A DNA stretch of 64,000 nt from Lysobacter sp. TY2-98 (GCF_003367355.1 NZ_CP031413.1:2460921-2524920); one strand, 5' to 3'; shown: positions 8,183 to 17,153, numbered from the stretch's first letter. Notes: generated by a model from the sequence alone, not told the origin. Made by a program: numbers and translations.

Positions 8183-8665
8183 ATGGCTCTTACCCGCTGG
8201 GTCGCACCCGCCGTCCTCGCCGCGTCGCTCGGCGTCGCCTCGCTCGCGCCAGCCCCGGCGAAGGCACAGTCGATGAACGACCTCACGCAGGCGATCGTCA
8301 ACATCGCCGACGTCGTGTTCCAGGGCAATCAGCCGTACTACCGCTACGGCGATTACAGCGCGGACGATCGACTGGTGATGCGCCGTGACGCATACGGCCG
8401 TCCGGTGTACTACCGCGTCGTCAATGGCAATAACGGTTACAACAACTACTACAACAACAGTTACAACAGCGGCTACTACAACAACGGCTATCGCACCTCC
8501 GCGCCTTATGGTCGCGCCTACGGTTACTACAACAACCAGGGCAACCAGCAGCGCGTGAAATGCAACAAGAACGGCAAGTGCAAGGCGGAGTACTACGATC
8601 CGCGCTATGACCGTCACGGTTACGGCCGCGACGACCGCCGCTGGCACGACCGCGACGACGACTGA
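8183..8665 (+). CDS. Secreted Asn/Tyr/Gly-rich low-complexity protein
   Basis: 160 residues from the ATG at 8183, which has GGAGG five bases upstream; an ATG at 8171 overlaps this site and is rejected. Signal peptide about 1-29 (ending PAKAQS), a short conserved-looking domain (NDLTQAIVNIADVVFQGNQPYYRYGDY), then an Asn/Tyr/Gly repeat block (about 80-125), a basic patch with two cysteines and an Arg/Asp/His-rich tail. Composition suggests a surface-exposed, sticky or matrix protein. Function unknown. A strong terminator follows. Confidence 0.75.
   Translation: MALTRWVAPAVLAASLGVASLAPAPAKAQSMNDLTQAIVNIADVVFQGNQPYYRYGDYSADDRLVMRRDAYGRPVYYRVVNGNNGYNNYYNNSYNSGYYNNGYRTSAPYGRAYGYYNNQGNQQRVKCNKNGKCKAEYYDPRYDRHGYGRDDRRWHDRDDD
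8423..8545 (+). repeat. AAC/TAC codon repeat encoding Asn-Tyr runs
   Basis: Imperfect tandem repeats of AAC, TAC and GGC codons inside the secreted protein gene. The stretch is clearly A/C-rich against the G/C-rich background and a likely site for length variation by slippage. Confidence 0.6.
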
Positions 8666-8692
8666 GTCCTCGGAACGACCGATCGGTCCACG

Positions 8693-8721
8693 CGCCACGG
8701 CCTTCGGGCCGTGGCGTTTTT
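8693..8721 (+). terminator. Strong intrinsic terminator
   Basis: Perfect 10-bp stem CGCCACGGCC (8693-8702) with GGCCGTGGCG (8707-8716), a TTCG tetraloop and five T residues. It sits 28 bases after the stop of the Asn/Tyr-rich gene. Confidence 0.9.
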
Positions 8722-8786
8722 CGTTCGCGACTGGCAGACCCGTCATCGCGCGCGCATGATCGTCCCGCGCCACGTCGAGAGTCCCA

Positions 8787-9284
8787 ATGAAGAGCCCCGC
8801 CGCCCTGCTGCTCGCGTGCCTGCTGCTGCCCGGCATGGCGGGTGCACAGGCATCGCCCGATCGCCATACCGGCGACGCCTGGGTCGACGCGCGCCTCGCC
8901 GACATCGACGTGTACGCCGCCACCTACCGCGACGCGTTCGTCGACGAGATGGCCCGCTACCACCGCGCGCCCCGCGAATTCGTACTCGAACTGCTCGCGC
9001 GCCCCGGCTGGACCGCCGGCGATGTCTACTACGCCTGCAGCCTTGCGCAGCAGGCCGGACGGCCGTGCCGTGCCGTCGCCGACCTTCGTGGGGCGACCCC
9101 GACGCCGGGCTGGGACACGCTCGCCCACGATCTGGGCCTCATGCCTGGCTCGCCCGGCTTCCATGCACTCAAGCGCGAGGTGGTCACCACCTACGATCGG
9201 TGGGCACGGCCGGTGCGGGTCGACGCCGAACTCGCACGCGACTTCCCGCAGCGCCCGCGCGAGGCGGACAAGCCCGCGAAATGA
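8787..9284 (+). CDS. Periplasmic hypothetical protein
   Basis: 165 residues with a typical signal peptide (MKSPAALLLACLLLPGMAGAQA, cleavage near residue 21). The mature part is helical: an acidic helix (VDARLADIDVYAATYRDAFVDEM), then REFVLELLARPGWTAGDVYYACSLAQQAGRPC with two cysteines. The pattern of a helical domain with GWTAGDVYYAC-like core is seen in uncharacterised Xanthomonadaceae proteins, but I cannot name a family. The bidirectional terminator at 9375-9408 follows. Confidence 0.65.
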   Translation: MKSPAALLLACLLLPGMAGAQASPDRHTGDAWVDARLADIDVYAATYRDAFVDEMARYHRAPREFVLELLARPGWTAGDVYYACSLAQQAGRPCRAVADLRGATPTPGWDTLAHDLGLMPGSPGFHALKREVVTTYDRWARPVRVDAELARDFPQRPREADKPAK

Positions 9285-9374
9285 CCTTCGCGCCCACCCG
9301 GCGCGAACCTGACTGTCGTCAACCGGTTGAGCCCGCTAGGGGCCGCCAACAGAATCGCCAGAACCAGAACGCAG

Positions 9375-9408
9375 AAAAGCCGGCCACGCGAGGGCGTGGT
9401 CGGCTTTT
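9375..9408. terminator. Bidirectional terminator between the 8787 gene and rpsU
   Basis: A 15-bp stem (9375-9389 with 9394-9408, one G-T pair) flanked by AAAA and TTTT, with loop GAGG. It can end transcription from both sides: the plus-strand gene ending at 9284 and the minus-strand rpsU ending at 9449. Confidence 0.85.
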
Positions 9409-9448
9409 GGTGCTGCATCAACGCGCGCCGGCGAACCGGCGTCGCGGA

Positions 9449-9664
9449 TCAGTACATGCGCTGGCGCTTGGTCACGTCGCGCGACGAGCGACGGGCCTGA
9501 CGCTTCACGGCCGCAGCCGCCTTGCGCTTGCGCTCCTGCGTCGGCTTCTCGTAGAACTCGCGCTTGCGGGTCTCGGCGAGCACGCCGGCCTTCTCGCAGG
9601 TGCGCTTGAAACGGCGCAGGGCAAACTCGAAGGGCTCGTTTTCGCGGACTTTGACGCTCGGCAT
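9449..9664 (-). CDS. rpsU: 30S ribosomal protein S21
   Basis: 71 residues beginning [20 protein letters not shown] and ending in an Arg/Lys-rich tail, full length for bS21. It binds 16S rRNA near the platform of the 30S subunit and aids initiation. It is divergent from tsaD, the common arrangement in gammaproteobacteria, but it is not followed by yqeY-dnaG-rpoD. Instead it runs into a terminator and a converging gene, and yqeY and dnaG lie 51 kb away. Confidence 0.97.
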   Translation of the reverse strand: MPSVKVRENEPFEFALRRFKRTCEKAGVLAETRKREFYEKPTQERKRKAAAAVKRQARRSSRDVTKRQRMY

Positions 9665-9713
9665 ACGGTATCTCGTGGTTGGGACCGCCGGGCACGGGCC
9701 AGGCGAGCCGCCT

Positions 9714-9743
9714 ATGATATCGGCCTGCCCCACGGCGCCGCAA
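9714..9743 (-). promoter_or_regulatory. Candidate sigma-70 promoter of rpsU
   Basis: On the minus strand a TTGCGG (complement of 9738-9743) and a TATCAT (complement of 9714-9719) are separated by 18 bases. They lie about 50 bases upstream of the rpsU start, in the divergent rpsU/tsaD region. Assigned by eye only. Confidence 0.4.
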
Positions 9744-9816
9744 CCCGTCGCTCTCACTTTTTCGTCATGGCGGCCGCGCCGCGGTCGGACATGCCCGCCA
9801 ATTCGAGGCCAAGTCG

Positions 9817-10872
9817 TTGAAAGTCCTGGGAATCGAGACCAGCTGTGACGAGACCGGCGTGGCCGTCTACGACACCGTCGACGGCCTGCGTGCCCACGCC
9901 GTCTACAGCCAGATCGCCCTGCATGCGCAGTACGGTGGGGTCGTGCCCGAGCTCGCCAGCCGCGACCACGTGCGCAAGACGCTGCCGCTGATCCGCCAGA
10001 CGCTCGCCGACGCCGGCCTGTCCACCGCCGACCTCGACGGCGTCGCCTATACCGCCGGCCCGGGCCTGGTCGGCGCCCTGCTGGTCGGCGCCGGCGTGGC
10101 GCGGGCACTGGCCTGGTCGCTGGACGTGCCGGCCATCGCCGTCCACCACATGGAGGGCCACCTGCTCGCTCCGTTGATCGAGGACGCCGAGCAGCGCGCC
10201 GCCCTGCACGCCGGTCGGCCGCCCGAACCCTTCGTCGCGCTGCTGGTGTCCGGCGGGCATACCCAGCTGGTGGGCGTTGACGGCATCGGCCGCTACCGCC
10301 TGCTGGGCGAGACGCTGGACGACGCCGCCGGCGAGGCCTTCGACAAGACCGCCAAGCTGATGGGCCTGCCCTACCCCGGCGGCCCCCAGCTGGCGGCGAT
10401 CGCCGAACACGGCCGCCCCGGCGCCTTCAAGTTCGCGCGCCCCATGACCGACCGTCCCGGCCTCGATTTCAGCTTCAGCGGTCTCAAGACGCAGGTGCTG
10501 CTGGCGTGGCGCGCCTCCGACCAGACCGATGCCACCCGCGCCGACATCGCCCGTGCCTTCGAGGACGCCGTGGTCGACACGCTGGCGATCAAGTGCGCGC
10601 GGGCGCTCGATGCGACCGGCTTCCGCCGCCTCGTCGTCTCCGGTGGCGTCGGCGCGAACCGGCGCCTGCGCGACAAGCTGCGCGAGCTCGCGGCCCAACG
10701 CTGCGCGGCGGTGGGCTTCCCGCCGCCGGTGCTGTGCACGGACAACGGCGCAATGATCGCGTTCGCCGGCGCACTGCGCCTGCAGGCCGGGCAGCACGCC
10801 GACCTCGGCGTGCACGTGACGCCGCGCTGGGACATGTCGACGCTGCCCCCGGTCGAGTTCGCGACCGCGTGA
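9817..10872 (+). CDS. tsaD: tRNA N6-threonylcarbamoyladenosine transferase TsaD
   Basis: 351 residues. Transfers the threonylcarbamoyl group to A37 of ANN-decoding tRNAs, working with TsaB and TsaE. The N-terminus [19 protein letters not shown] is invariant in the family, which fixes the start at a TTG codon (9817). The metal-binding HxxxH is at 111-115 (HMEGH). ATPase-fold motifs include [10 protein letters not shown] and [14 protein letters not shown]. Full length. Divergent from rpsU. Confidence 0.97.
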   Translation: MKVLGIETSCDETGVAVYDTVDGLRAHAVYSQIALHAQYGGVVPELASRDHVRKTLPLIRQTLADAGLSTADLDGVAYTAGPGLVGALLVGAGVARALAWSLDVPAIAVHHMEGHLLAPLIEDAEQRAALHAGRPPEPFVALLVSGGHTQLVGVDGIGRYRLLGETLDDAAGEAFDKTAKLMGLPYPGGPQLAAIAEHGRPGAFKFARPMTDRPGLDFSFSGLKTQVLLAWRASDQTDATRADIARAFEDAVVDTLAIKCARALDATGFRRLVVSGGVGANRRLRDKLRELAAQRCAAVGFPPPVLCTDNGAMIAFAGALRLQAGQHADLGVHVTPRWDMSTLPPVEFATA

Positions 10873-10926
10873 GTGGACATCGCGCGGCGCGTCCGTAGCA
10901 TCGCCGCACCGCCCGGGAACGCCACC

Positions 10927-11283
10927 ATGGACCACGTCTTCATCGAAGGCCTCGAAATCGAGACGCTGATCGGCATCTACGACTGGGAACGCCGCATCCG
11001 CCAGCCGTTGCTGTTCGATCTCGAGATGGCCTTCGACAATCGCGTGCCTGCCGCCCACGACGACATCGCGCATACGCTCGACTACAAGGCCATCAGCACG
11101 CGCATCCGCGACTACGTGTCGGAGTCCGGCTTCGGCCTCGTCGAAACGCTGGCCGAACGCGTCGCCGAACTGGTGCTCGCCGAATTCCCGGTGCAACGCC
11201 TGAAATTGAAACTGAGCAAGCCCGGCGCGGTGCGCGGCGCGCGCGCGGTCGGCGTCATGATCGAGCGCTCGCGCGCGGCATGA
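10927..11283 (+). CDS. folB: Dihydroneopterin aldolase
   Basis: 118 residues from the ATG at 10927; the longer frame from 10873 adds a non-homologous leader. Converts 7,8-dihydroneopterin to 6-hydroxymethyl-dihydropterin in folate synthesis. Motifs: VFIEGLEIETLIGIYDWER (the N-terminal strand and the glutamate), LDYKAIS (catalytic lysine) and FGLVETLAERVA (pterin-anchoring glutamate). Octameric T-fold enzyme of normal length. Its stop overlaps the folK start by 4 bases (ATGA). Confidence 0.95.
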   Translation: MDHVFIEGLEIETLIGIYDWERRIRQPLLFDLEMAFDNRVPAAHDDIAHTLDYKAISTRIRDYVSESGFGLVETLAERVAELVLAEFPVQRLKLKLSKPGAVRGARAVGVMIERSRAA

Positions 11284-11768
11284 GCGGTCGCGCCTATCTG
11301 AGCCTGGGCAGCAACGTCGCGCCCGCGGCGCATCTGCGCGCGGCCATCGATGCGCTGCAGGCGCGCTTTGGCGACGTCGTCGTGTCGCCGGTCTATCGCA
11401 CACCCGCGGTCGGGTTCGACGGGCCGGCGTTCCTCAATGCCGCCGCGATGATCGATAGCGATCTGGAACCCCAGGCGCTCAACGACTGGCTGCACGCACT
11501 CGAAGACGCGCACGGTCGTGATCGCAGCGGCCCGCGCTTTTCCGATCGCACACTCGACATCGACATCGTGCTGTTCGACGACCGCGTGCTGAGCGGCGAC
11601 GGTCATCTGCGCATTCCACGCCCCGAACTCGAGCACGCGTTCGTGCTGCGCCCGCTCGCCGACATCGCACCCGACGTCGTCGTGCCCGGCACGGCCCGCA
11701 CCCTCGCGCAGTTGTGGGCGGCGCATGCCGAATGGGGCACGCCGGGCGACGTCGTTGCGCTGACGTAG
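11280..11768 (+). CDS. folK: 6-hydroxymethyl-7,8-dihydropterin pyrophosphokinase
   Basis: 162 residues. Transfers pyrophosphate from ATP to 6-hydroxymethyl-dihydropterin, the step after FolB. The N-terminus AYLSLGSNVAP and the signature DRSGPRFSDRTLDIDIVLFDD (PS00794 region) hold the Mg-binding DxD pair. IPRPELEHAFVLRPLADIAP is the conserved C-terminal block. Translationally coupled to folB; converges with the gene ending at 11771. Confidence 0.96.
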   Translation: MSGRAYLSLGSNVAPAAHLRAAIDALQARFGDVVVSPVYRTPAVGFDGPAFLNAAAMIDSDLEPQALNDWLHALEDAHGRDRSGPRFSDRTLDIDIVLFDDRVLSGDGHLRIPRPELEHAFVLRPLADIAPDVVVPGTARTLAQLWAAHAEWGTPGDVVALT

Positions 11769-11770
11769 GG

Positions 11771-12187
11771 TCAGTCGTCGCCGCGCGGCGGCATCGCAGC
11801 GAGTTCCGCGTCCATCCACGTGATGGCGTCGCCGACATCGCCGAACACGTCGAAGTTGAAGCTCAGGCGTCGGCCGATGATGAAGCCGATGCGCCCGGGG
11901 TCGACGAACGCAAGGGGAATCACCAGCGCGACGACGAATCCGGGCGATGCCTCCGCCGCGGACGCCCATTCGAAGATGCTGTCGATGCGCAGCGCGAGCG
12001 AGGGATTCTCGCCGCCGTTCCAGCCGTGGAAGTCGGCGAGCAGGCCGCGCCGGCCTGACGCGCACGCGATGCGGATCGCATCGGTGACCGCGGCGCGCGC
12101 GGTATGCAGCGGCAGATCGTTGCCCGGCGCGACATAGGCCGCGCCGTCGGGCATCCGCGGAATGGCCGCGACAGGCTCGGTCGTCAT
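11771..12187 (-). CDS. Conserved hypothetical protein (possible STAS/SpoIIAA-like fold)
   Basis: 138 residues from the ATG at 12187. Alternating strands and helices (AVTDAIRIACASGRRGLLADFHGWNG, then PGFVVALVIPLAFVDP and FNFDVFGDVGDAITWMDAEL) look like an alpha/beta domain. The ending, a helix of the ITWMDAELAA type after GDVGDA, resembles SpoIIAA-like STAS proteins, but the match is weak. It follows the pteridine-reductase-like gene by 39 bases on the same strand, so the two are probably co-transcribed. Confidence 0.6.
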   Translation of the reverse strand: MTTEPVAAIPRMPDGAAYVAPGNDLPLHTARAAVTDAIRIACASGRRGLLADFHGWNGGENPSLALRIDSIFEWASAAEASPGFVVALVIPLAFVDPGRIGFIIGRRLSFNFDVFGDVGDAITWMDAELAAMPPRGDD

Positions 12188-12226
12188 GCCGCGGACTCTA
12201 GGCCTGCGCACGTGCACGGCGCATGG

Positions 12227-12982
12227 TCAGCCGGCGAGCGTGCGTCCACCGTCGACCGCCAGCACGTGGCCGGTGCAGTAATGCGCATCGAACAGCAGCC
12301 AGCGCACGGCTTCGGCGATTTCCTCCGGCGTCCCGGTGCGGCCGAGCGGCGTGCGCGCGAGCATGGCGTCGCGCGCGGCGGTGTCGCCGCCATCCTCCGG
12401 CCACAGGATCGCGCCGGGTGCCACGGCATTCACGCGCACCTCGGGACCAAGCTCGAGCGCGAGCGCCTTCGTCGCCATCTGCAGGGCGGCCTTAGCCATG
12501 CAGTAGACGCTGTGCTGCGGCAGCGGGCGTTCGGCGTAGATGTCGATGATGTTGACGATCGCGCCGTGCGTGGCGCGCAGGTGCGGCGCCGCGGCCTGCG
12601 CGAGGAAGAACGGCGCGCGTGCGTTCGAGGCGAAGAGTGCGTCCCAGTCGGAGGGCGCCACGCTGCCGAACGGCGTCTGGCGGAAGGTCGAGGCGTTGTT
12701 GACGAGGCCGTCGAGGCGACCGAAGCACCCGATCGTCCTCGCCACGAGTTCGGGCAGACGATCGAAGGCGGCCAGCTCGGCCTGCAGCGGCAGCACGGAC
12801 TGCGGCCTCGCGCGCTCGAGTTCGTCGGCGAGCGCGAGCGCTGCATCGCGGGAGCCGCGGTAGTGCAGCGCGACGTCGCACCCGGCGGCGTGCAGGCACC
12901 GCGCAATGGCCGCACCGATGCGCCGCGCCGCGCCCGTCACCAGCACCACCGGGCGTGCACCGCCCTGCGTCGTCGCCTGCAT
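12227..12982 (-). CDS. Pteridine-reductase-like short-chain dehydrogenase
   Basis: 251 residues from the ATG at 12982. NAD(P)-binding motif TGAARRIG at 16-23 is the TGxxxRxG version typical of pteridine reductases (PTR1/FolM) rather than the general SDR TGxxxGxG. NNAS at about 95-98, catalytic Y160 and K164 (YCMAK). A C-terminal PGAILWPEDGG loop also fits this group. Likely reduces dihydropterins or dihydrofolate with NADPH. It lies beside folB and folK, which supports a folate/pterin role. Divergent from the MidA-type gene at 13043 (60-base gap). Confidence 0.8.
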   Translation of the reverse strand: MQATTQGGARPVVLVTGAARRIGAAIARCLHAAGCDVALHYRGSRDAALALADELERARPQSVLPLQAELAAFDRLPELVARTIGCFGRLDGLVNNASTFRQTPFGSVAPSDWDALFASNARAPFFLAQAAAPHLRATHGAIVNIIDIYAERPLPQHSVYCMAKAALQMATKALALELGPEVRVNAVAPGAILWPEDGGDTAARDAMLARTPLGRTGTPEEIAEAVRWLLFDAHYCTGHVLAVDGGRTLAG

Positions 12983-13042
12983 CACCGGTCCTTTCCGCGA
13001 ACGTCCCGTATCCTGCGCGAGTCTCCCACGTCCCGTGTCCCG

Positions 13043-14248
13043 ATGCCGATCGATCCCGCTGCGCGCGCCGCGTCCGAGCTGCCCCTGCCCGACGAGGCCG
13101 CGCGTGCGCACAGCACCGCGCTGGCGCGGCATATCGATGCGGAGATCGCGGCGAACGGCGGTGCGATTCCGTTCTCGCGCTTCATGGAGCTCGCGCTGTA
13201 CGCACCGGGTCTCGGCTACTACAGCGCCGGTGCGACGAAGTTTGGCGAAGCCGGCGATTTCGTGACCGCACCCGAACTGGGCCCGGTGTTCGCGGCCTGC
13301 GTCGGGGATGCGGTCGCCCCCGTGCTGCAGCAGCTGGGAACGAGTGCCCTCATGTTCGAGCTCGGCGGCGGCACCGGCGCATTCGCGCAGGTCGCACTGA
13401 TGCGGTTGATGGAACTGGACGCACTGCCGGCGCGTTACCTCATCCTCGAGCCTTCGGCGCAACTACGCGAACGCCAGCGCGCGCGCCTGTTCGAACGCCT
13501 GCATCCGATGCTGTTCGAACTCGTCGAATGGGTCGACGGCCCGGTGCCGCATGACTGGAACGGCGTGCTGTTCGCCAATGAAGTCATCGACGCGCTGCCG
13601 ACGCCGCGTTTCTCCATCCGCGGCAGCGAGGTCATGGAGCAGTACGTCGCAGTGGAAGACGGACATTTCGTCACCCAATGGCGCCCTGCGGATTCGATGC
13701 TGTTGCAGGCGGTGCGCCATGTCGAGCGTCGCATCGGGCGCGCACTGCCCGACGGCTACGTCTCCGAGGTGCTGCCGCAGTTGCCGTACTGGATCCAGGC
13801 GGTCGCCGGCGGCATGAAGCGCGGCGCGATGCTGTTCGTCGACTACGGCTATGCGCGCAGCGAGTACTACGCCGCCGATCGCCGCGACGGCACGCTGCGC
13901 GCGTTCTATCGGCATCGCATGCACGACGATGCGTTCGCCTGGCCGGGGCTGCAGGACCTCACCGCGTCGGTCGACTTCACTGCGCTGGCGGAAGCCGGCG
14001 TGGCCGCGGGGTTCGACTTCGCCGGTTATTGCTCGCAGGCGAGCTTCCTGCTCGGCAACGGGCTGGCGGGCGTGCTCTCGCGCATCGAACATCTCGAGGA
14101 CGACGCCGAACGCCTGCGTCGCACGAGCGAGGTCAAGCGCCTCACGCTGCCGACCGAGATGGGCGAGCGTTTCCAGGCGATGGGCTTCTCGAAGGACGTC
14201 GAATTCGGTGCCGCCTTCCTCGCGGGCGACCTGAGCCACCGCCTGTGA
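13043..14248 (+). CDS. MidA-family SAM-dependent methyltransferase (DUF185)
   Basis: 401 residues. N-terminal GGAIPFSRFMELALYAPGLGYYS is the DUF185 signature, followed by SAM-binding FELGGGTGAFA (about 112-122), NGVLFANEVIDALP and a C-terminal helical part. The family includes mitochondrial NDUFAF7/MidA, which methylates an arginine of the NDUFS2 subunit of complex I; a role in bacterial complex I methylation is a reasonable guess. It overlaps the next gene by 1 base (TGATG). Confidence 0.88.
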   Translation: MPIDPAARAASELPLPDEAARAHSTALARHIDAEIAANGGAIPFSRFMELALYAPGLGYYSAGATKFGEAGDFVTAPELGPVFAACVGDAVAPVLQQLGTSALMFELGGGTGAFAQVALMRLMELDALPARYLILEPSAQLRERQRARLFERLHPMLFELVEWVDGPVPHDWNGVLFANEVIDALPTPRFSIRGSEVMEQYVAVEDGHFVTQWRPADSMLLQAVRHVERRIGRALPDGYVSEVLPQLPYWIQAVAGGMKRGAMLFVDYGYARSEYYAADRRDGTLRAFYRHRMHDDAFAWPGLQDLTASVDFTALAEAGVAAGFDFAGYCSQASFLLGNGLAGVLSRIEHLEDDAERLRRTSEVKRLTLPTEMGERFQAMGFSKDVEFGAAFLAGDLSHRL

Positions 14249-14583
14249 TGCGACGTCGTGGCGCGGTCGCGCTGTGGATCGCGATGTTCATTGCGATCAC
14301 CGTCGGCTCGCTGCTGCCCGCACACGACCTGCCTCCGCCGGCGTTCGACGGCATGGACAAGCTCGAGCATGCGCTCGGCTATGCGGTGCTGGCCGGATAC
14401 GGCACGTGGCTGTTTCCGACGCGTGGCCTGCGCGTGCTGATCGGCGTGGTGCTGTTCGGTGTCGCGATCGAAGTTGCGCAGGGCGTGTTCACGACATCGC
14501 GTTCGGCCGATCCGCTCGATGCGATCGCCGACGCGCTCGGTGCGGTGATCGCACAGATCGCCGTGCGCCGCGGCGCGCGCTGA
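14248..14583 (+). CDS. VanZ-like membrane protein
   Basis: 111 residues. Three to four hydrophobic segments: LWIAMFIAITVGSLLP, GYAVLAGYGTWLF, VLIGVVLFGVAIEVAQG, and ALGAVIAQIAV. The pattern KLEHALGYAVLAG..., EVAQGVF..., DPLDAIADALG is typical of VanZ-like proteins, whose D-x-x-D/N-x-x-G motif near the C-terminus is present (DAIADALG). Function of single VanZ proteins outside vancomycin clusters is unknown. Start codon overlaps the stop of the preceding methyltransferase gene. Confidence 0.82.
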   Translation: MRRRGAVALWIAMFIAITVGSLLPAHDLPPPAFDGMDKLEHALGYAVLAGYGTWLFPTRGLRVLIGVVLFGVAIEVAQGVFTTSRSADPLDAIADALGAVIAQIAVRRGAR

Positions 14584-14647
14584 ACGAAGGACATAGCGGC
14601 GGCGAAACGTGTGATCCGCGCGAAAATCGCGTGATAACCTCGCGACG

Positions 14648-15781
14648 ATGACGACGAATCGCCCGTATCTGCGCTCGCTCACCGCCGCTCTCGCGCTCAC
14701 CGTCGCCTCGTGCGCCGTGCCGCCGAAGCCGGCGACTCCGCCGCCAACGCCGGTCGCCACCACACCGCCGGTTCCCGCCCCGCTGCCGCCGCGCGTGCCA
14801 TTCGAAGCCGCACGCGCCAGGTTCGTGCAGGACACCGCGAAGCAGTACGGCATCGATCCGGCGTACATCCAGTCCGTACTGGCGAGCGCGCAGATCCGCG
14901 ATTCGATCATCGCCGCGATGTCCCGCCCGGCCGAAGCCAAGCCGTGGCGCGACTACCGTCCGATCTTCCTGACCGACGCCCGCATCAATGGCGGCCGCCA
15001 GTTCCTCGCCGACAACCGGGCCGATCTCGCCAGCGCCGAGGCGCGCTTCGGCGTGCCGGCCGAGATCATCACCGCGATCATCGGCGTCGAAACCAGCTAC
15101 GGCGCGAACAAGGGCAGCTATCCGGTCGTGGATGCGCTGTACACGCTGGCGTTCGCGTATCCGCGCACTGGCGATCCCGCCAAGGCCGCGCGCGAGGAGC
15201 AGCGCGAGCAGTTCTTCCGCGGTGAGCTCGCGCAGCTGTTCGCGCTCGGCAAGGAAACCGGCTTCGACATCACCCAGCTCAAGGGCAGCTATGCCGGTGC
15301 GATGGGCTGGGGCCAGTTCATGCCGTCGAGCTATCGCGACTATGCGGTCGATGCCGACGGCGACGGCCGCCGCGACCTGTTCGACAGCAAGGCCGACGTG
15401 TTCGCCTCGATCGCCAACTACTTCGCGAAGAAGGGCGGCTGGGTGCGCGGCGGCGCGGTGGCGGTGCGCGCGACGCACGATCCCGCGGCGCAGACGTTCG
15501 AACCTGAGGCGCTCGATCCGATCTACACGATCACCGACCTGAAGGCGCGCGGTTACCAGCCGCTGGCGCCCGTGCCGCCGACGGCGACCGGCGTGCCGCT
15601 TCGCTTCGACGGCGTGAGCGGCCCCGAGTACTGGCTCGGCTTCCGCAACTTCTACGCGATCACCCGCTACAACATCTCCAAGCATTACGCGATGGCGGTG
15701 TACCAGCTGGCCGAATCGATCGCCGGCCGCGACATCCCGCCGCTTCCTGCCGCCGCTACGGACACGCCCCCGGCCCCATGA
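14648..15781 (+). CDS. mltB: Membrane-bound lytic murein transglycosylase B
   Basis: 377 residues. Lipoprotein signal with the modified cysteine at C22 (ALTVASC). A proline-rich linker (about 24-50) precedes the lysozyme-like domain. The catalytic glutamate is E148 in IIGVETSYG, and GAMGWGQFMPSSY is the family-defining motif. Cleaves peptidoglycan to 1,6-anhydro-muropeptides at the outer membrane inner face. ATGA overlap with the RlpA gene, and a D,D-carboxypeptidase follows: an operon of cell-wall and septum remodelling. Confidence 0.95.
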   Translation: MTTNRPYLRSLTAALALTVASCAVPPKPATPPPTPVATTPPVPAPLPPRVPFEAARARFVQDTAKQYGIDPAYIQSVLASAQIRDSIIAAMSRPAEAKPWRDYRPIFLTDARINGGRQFLADNRADLASAEARFGVPAEIITAIIGVETSYGANKGSYPVVDALYTLAFAYPRTGDPAKAAREEQREQFFRGELAQLFALGKETGFDITQLKGSYAGAMGWGQFMPSSYRDYAVDADGDGRRDLFDSKADVFASIANYFAKKGGWVRGGAVAVRATHDPAAQTFEPEALDPIYTITDLKARGYQPLAPVPPTATGVPLRFDGVSGPEYWLGFRNFYAITRYNISKHYAMAVYQLAESIAGRDIPPLPAAATDTPPAP

Positions 15782-17019
15782 AGAAGCTCGTCGTCGTGCT
15801 GCTCTGCGCAGGCCTCGCCGCCTGCGCGAGCGCTCCGCCGCCCAAACCGGCGGCATCGAGCGCCGCGATCGTCCACGCGCCTTCGCCGGTCGGGCACGAC
15901 TGCAGCTGGTACCAGCCCGCCGAAGAGGATCTGAGCAAGCGCGGTGACTACGTCGCCGGCGGCCTGTACCGCCCGGACGAGAAGGACCGCGTGCCCGGCG
16001 CGATTCCCGACATCGACTGCATCCCGGAGCCGCAAGTCGTCGCGCTGCCGCGTTCGAAGCTCGGCAACAAGCCGGTGTACTCGGTGCTCGACAGGGAATA
16101 CCGCGTGCTCGACGACACCCACGGGTTCGTCGAGGAGGGCCTGGCGTCTTACTACGGCGAGAAGTTCCACGGCCGCCGCACGTCGAACTGGGAGGTGTAC
16201 GACATGTACGCCTTCAGCGCCGCGCACAAGACGCTGCCGATTCCGAGCTTCGCGCGCGTTACGAACCTGGTGAATGGCCGTTCGGTGGTGGTGCGCGTCA
16301 ATGATCGCGGCCCGTTCCACGAGGGGCGCGTGATGGACCTGAGCCTCGCTGCCGCGGTGAAACTCGGCATCTACCCGGCCGGTACCGGGCGTGTGCGTGT
16401 CGAGGCGCTGCAGCCGGGCGACACCGCGACCGGCACGACGTTCGCGTCGACCACGACGTCGCCGATCGCGCCGTCCCTGCCACCGCCCACACCGACCGCG
16501 CTCGACGTGGCGACGCGCGATTACCGCTATGCGACGTCGACCACCGGCACCGCGGCGGACAGCCAGCGGTTCGATGCGTGGATGAAGGAGCGCGGCATCC
16601 ATGTCGCGACCGGCAAGCCGACGGTGATCGCATCGACGGACGCGAAGACTGGTGGGCGTACGGCGGCCGCTTCGGTGTCGACGCCTGCCGCACCGCGTGA
16701 CGCCGCGCCGTCGATCGATTCGCCTGCAGTGACACCTCCTGTCGCGACCGCCCCTGCGCCCATCAAGCCTGCACCCGCGCTCGACACCGCCGACGCGATC
16801 ACCCTGCAGGTCGCCAGTTTCTCCACCCGCGACAACGCCGATCGCGCCCTCGCCGCCCTGCGCGGCGCGGGCATCGCCGACGCGCGCCTGTTCGACGCCG
16901 TCGCCAAGGGCCAGCCGATCTGGCGCCTGCGCGTCGGCCCGCTGCCGGCCTCCGCCGAGGCGGAACTCGCCGCGCGTCTGCGCGGTCTAGGCTTCGCCGC
17001 GCAACGCGTCCACGACTGA
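15778..17019 (+). CDS. rlpA: RlpA-family septal lytic transglycosylase with SPOR domain
   Basis: 413 residues. Lipobox LAAC with the lipidated cysteine at C16. The double-psi beta-barrel domain (about 120-215) holds ASYYGEKFHGRRTSN..., SARVTNL-like FARVTNLVNGRSVVVRVNDRGPF and the catalytic aspartate of VNDRGP. A long low-complexity Ala/Pro/Thr linker follows. A SPOR domain (about 340-413, ITLQVASFSTRDNADRALAAL) binds denuded septal glycan strands. RlpA cleaves such strands during daughter-cell separation in Pseudomonas. Translationally coupled to mltB. Confidence 0.93.
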   Translation: MKKLVVVLLCAGLAACASAPPPKPAASSAAIVHAPSPVGHDCSWYQPAEEDLSKRGDYVAGGLYRPDEKDRVPGAIPDIDCIPEPQVVALPRSKLGNKPVYSVLDREYRVLDDTHGFVEEGLASYYGEKFHGRRTSNWEVYDMYAFSAAHKTLPIPSFARVTNLVNGRSVVVRVNDRGPFHEGRVMDLSLAAAVKLGIYPAGTGRVRVEALQPGDTATGTTFASTTTSPIAPSLPPPTPTALDVATRDYRYATSTTGTAADSQRFDAWMKERGIHVATGKPTVIASTDAKTGGRTAAASVSTPAAPRDAAPSIDSPAVTPPVATAPAPIKPAPALDTADAITLQVASFSTRDNADRALAALRGAGIADARLFDAVAKGQPIWRLRVGPLPASAEAELAARLRGLGFAAQRVHD

Positions 17020-17153
17020 CCGCGGCGCGCGGGGTTTTCACCCGCGTCGCCGACGCCTTCCTGCGCTTTTGTTTATCTTTCTTTGCTGCCGCGGAGAAAG
17101 GTCCGCCCGCAATCCGTTCCATCGCCGCCCGCCGGCCCCGGAGTCCCGCCTTG

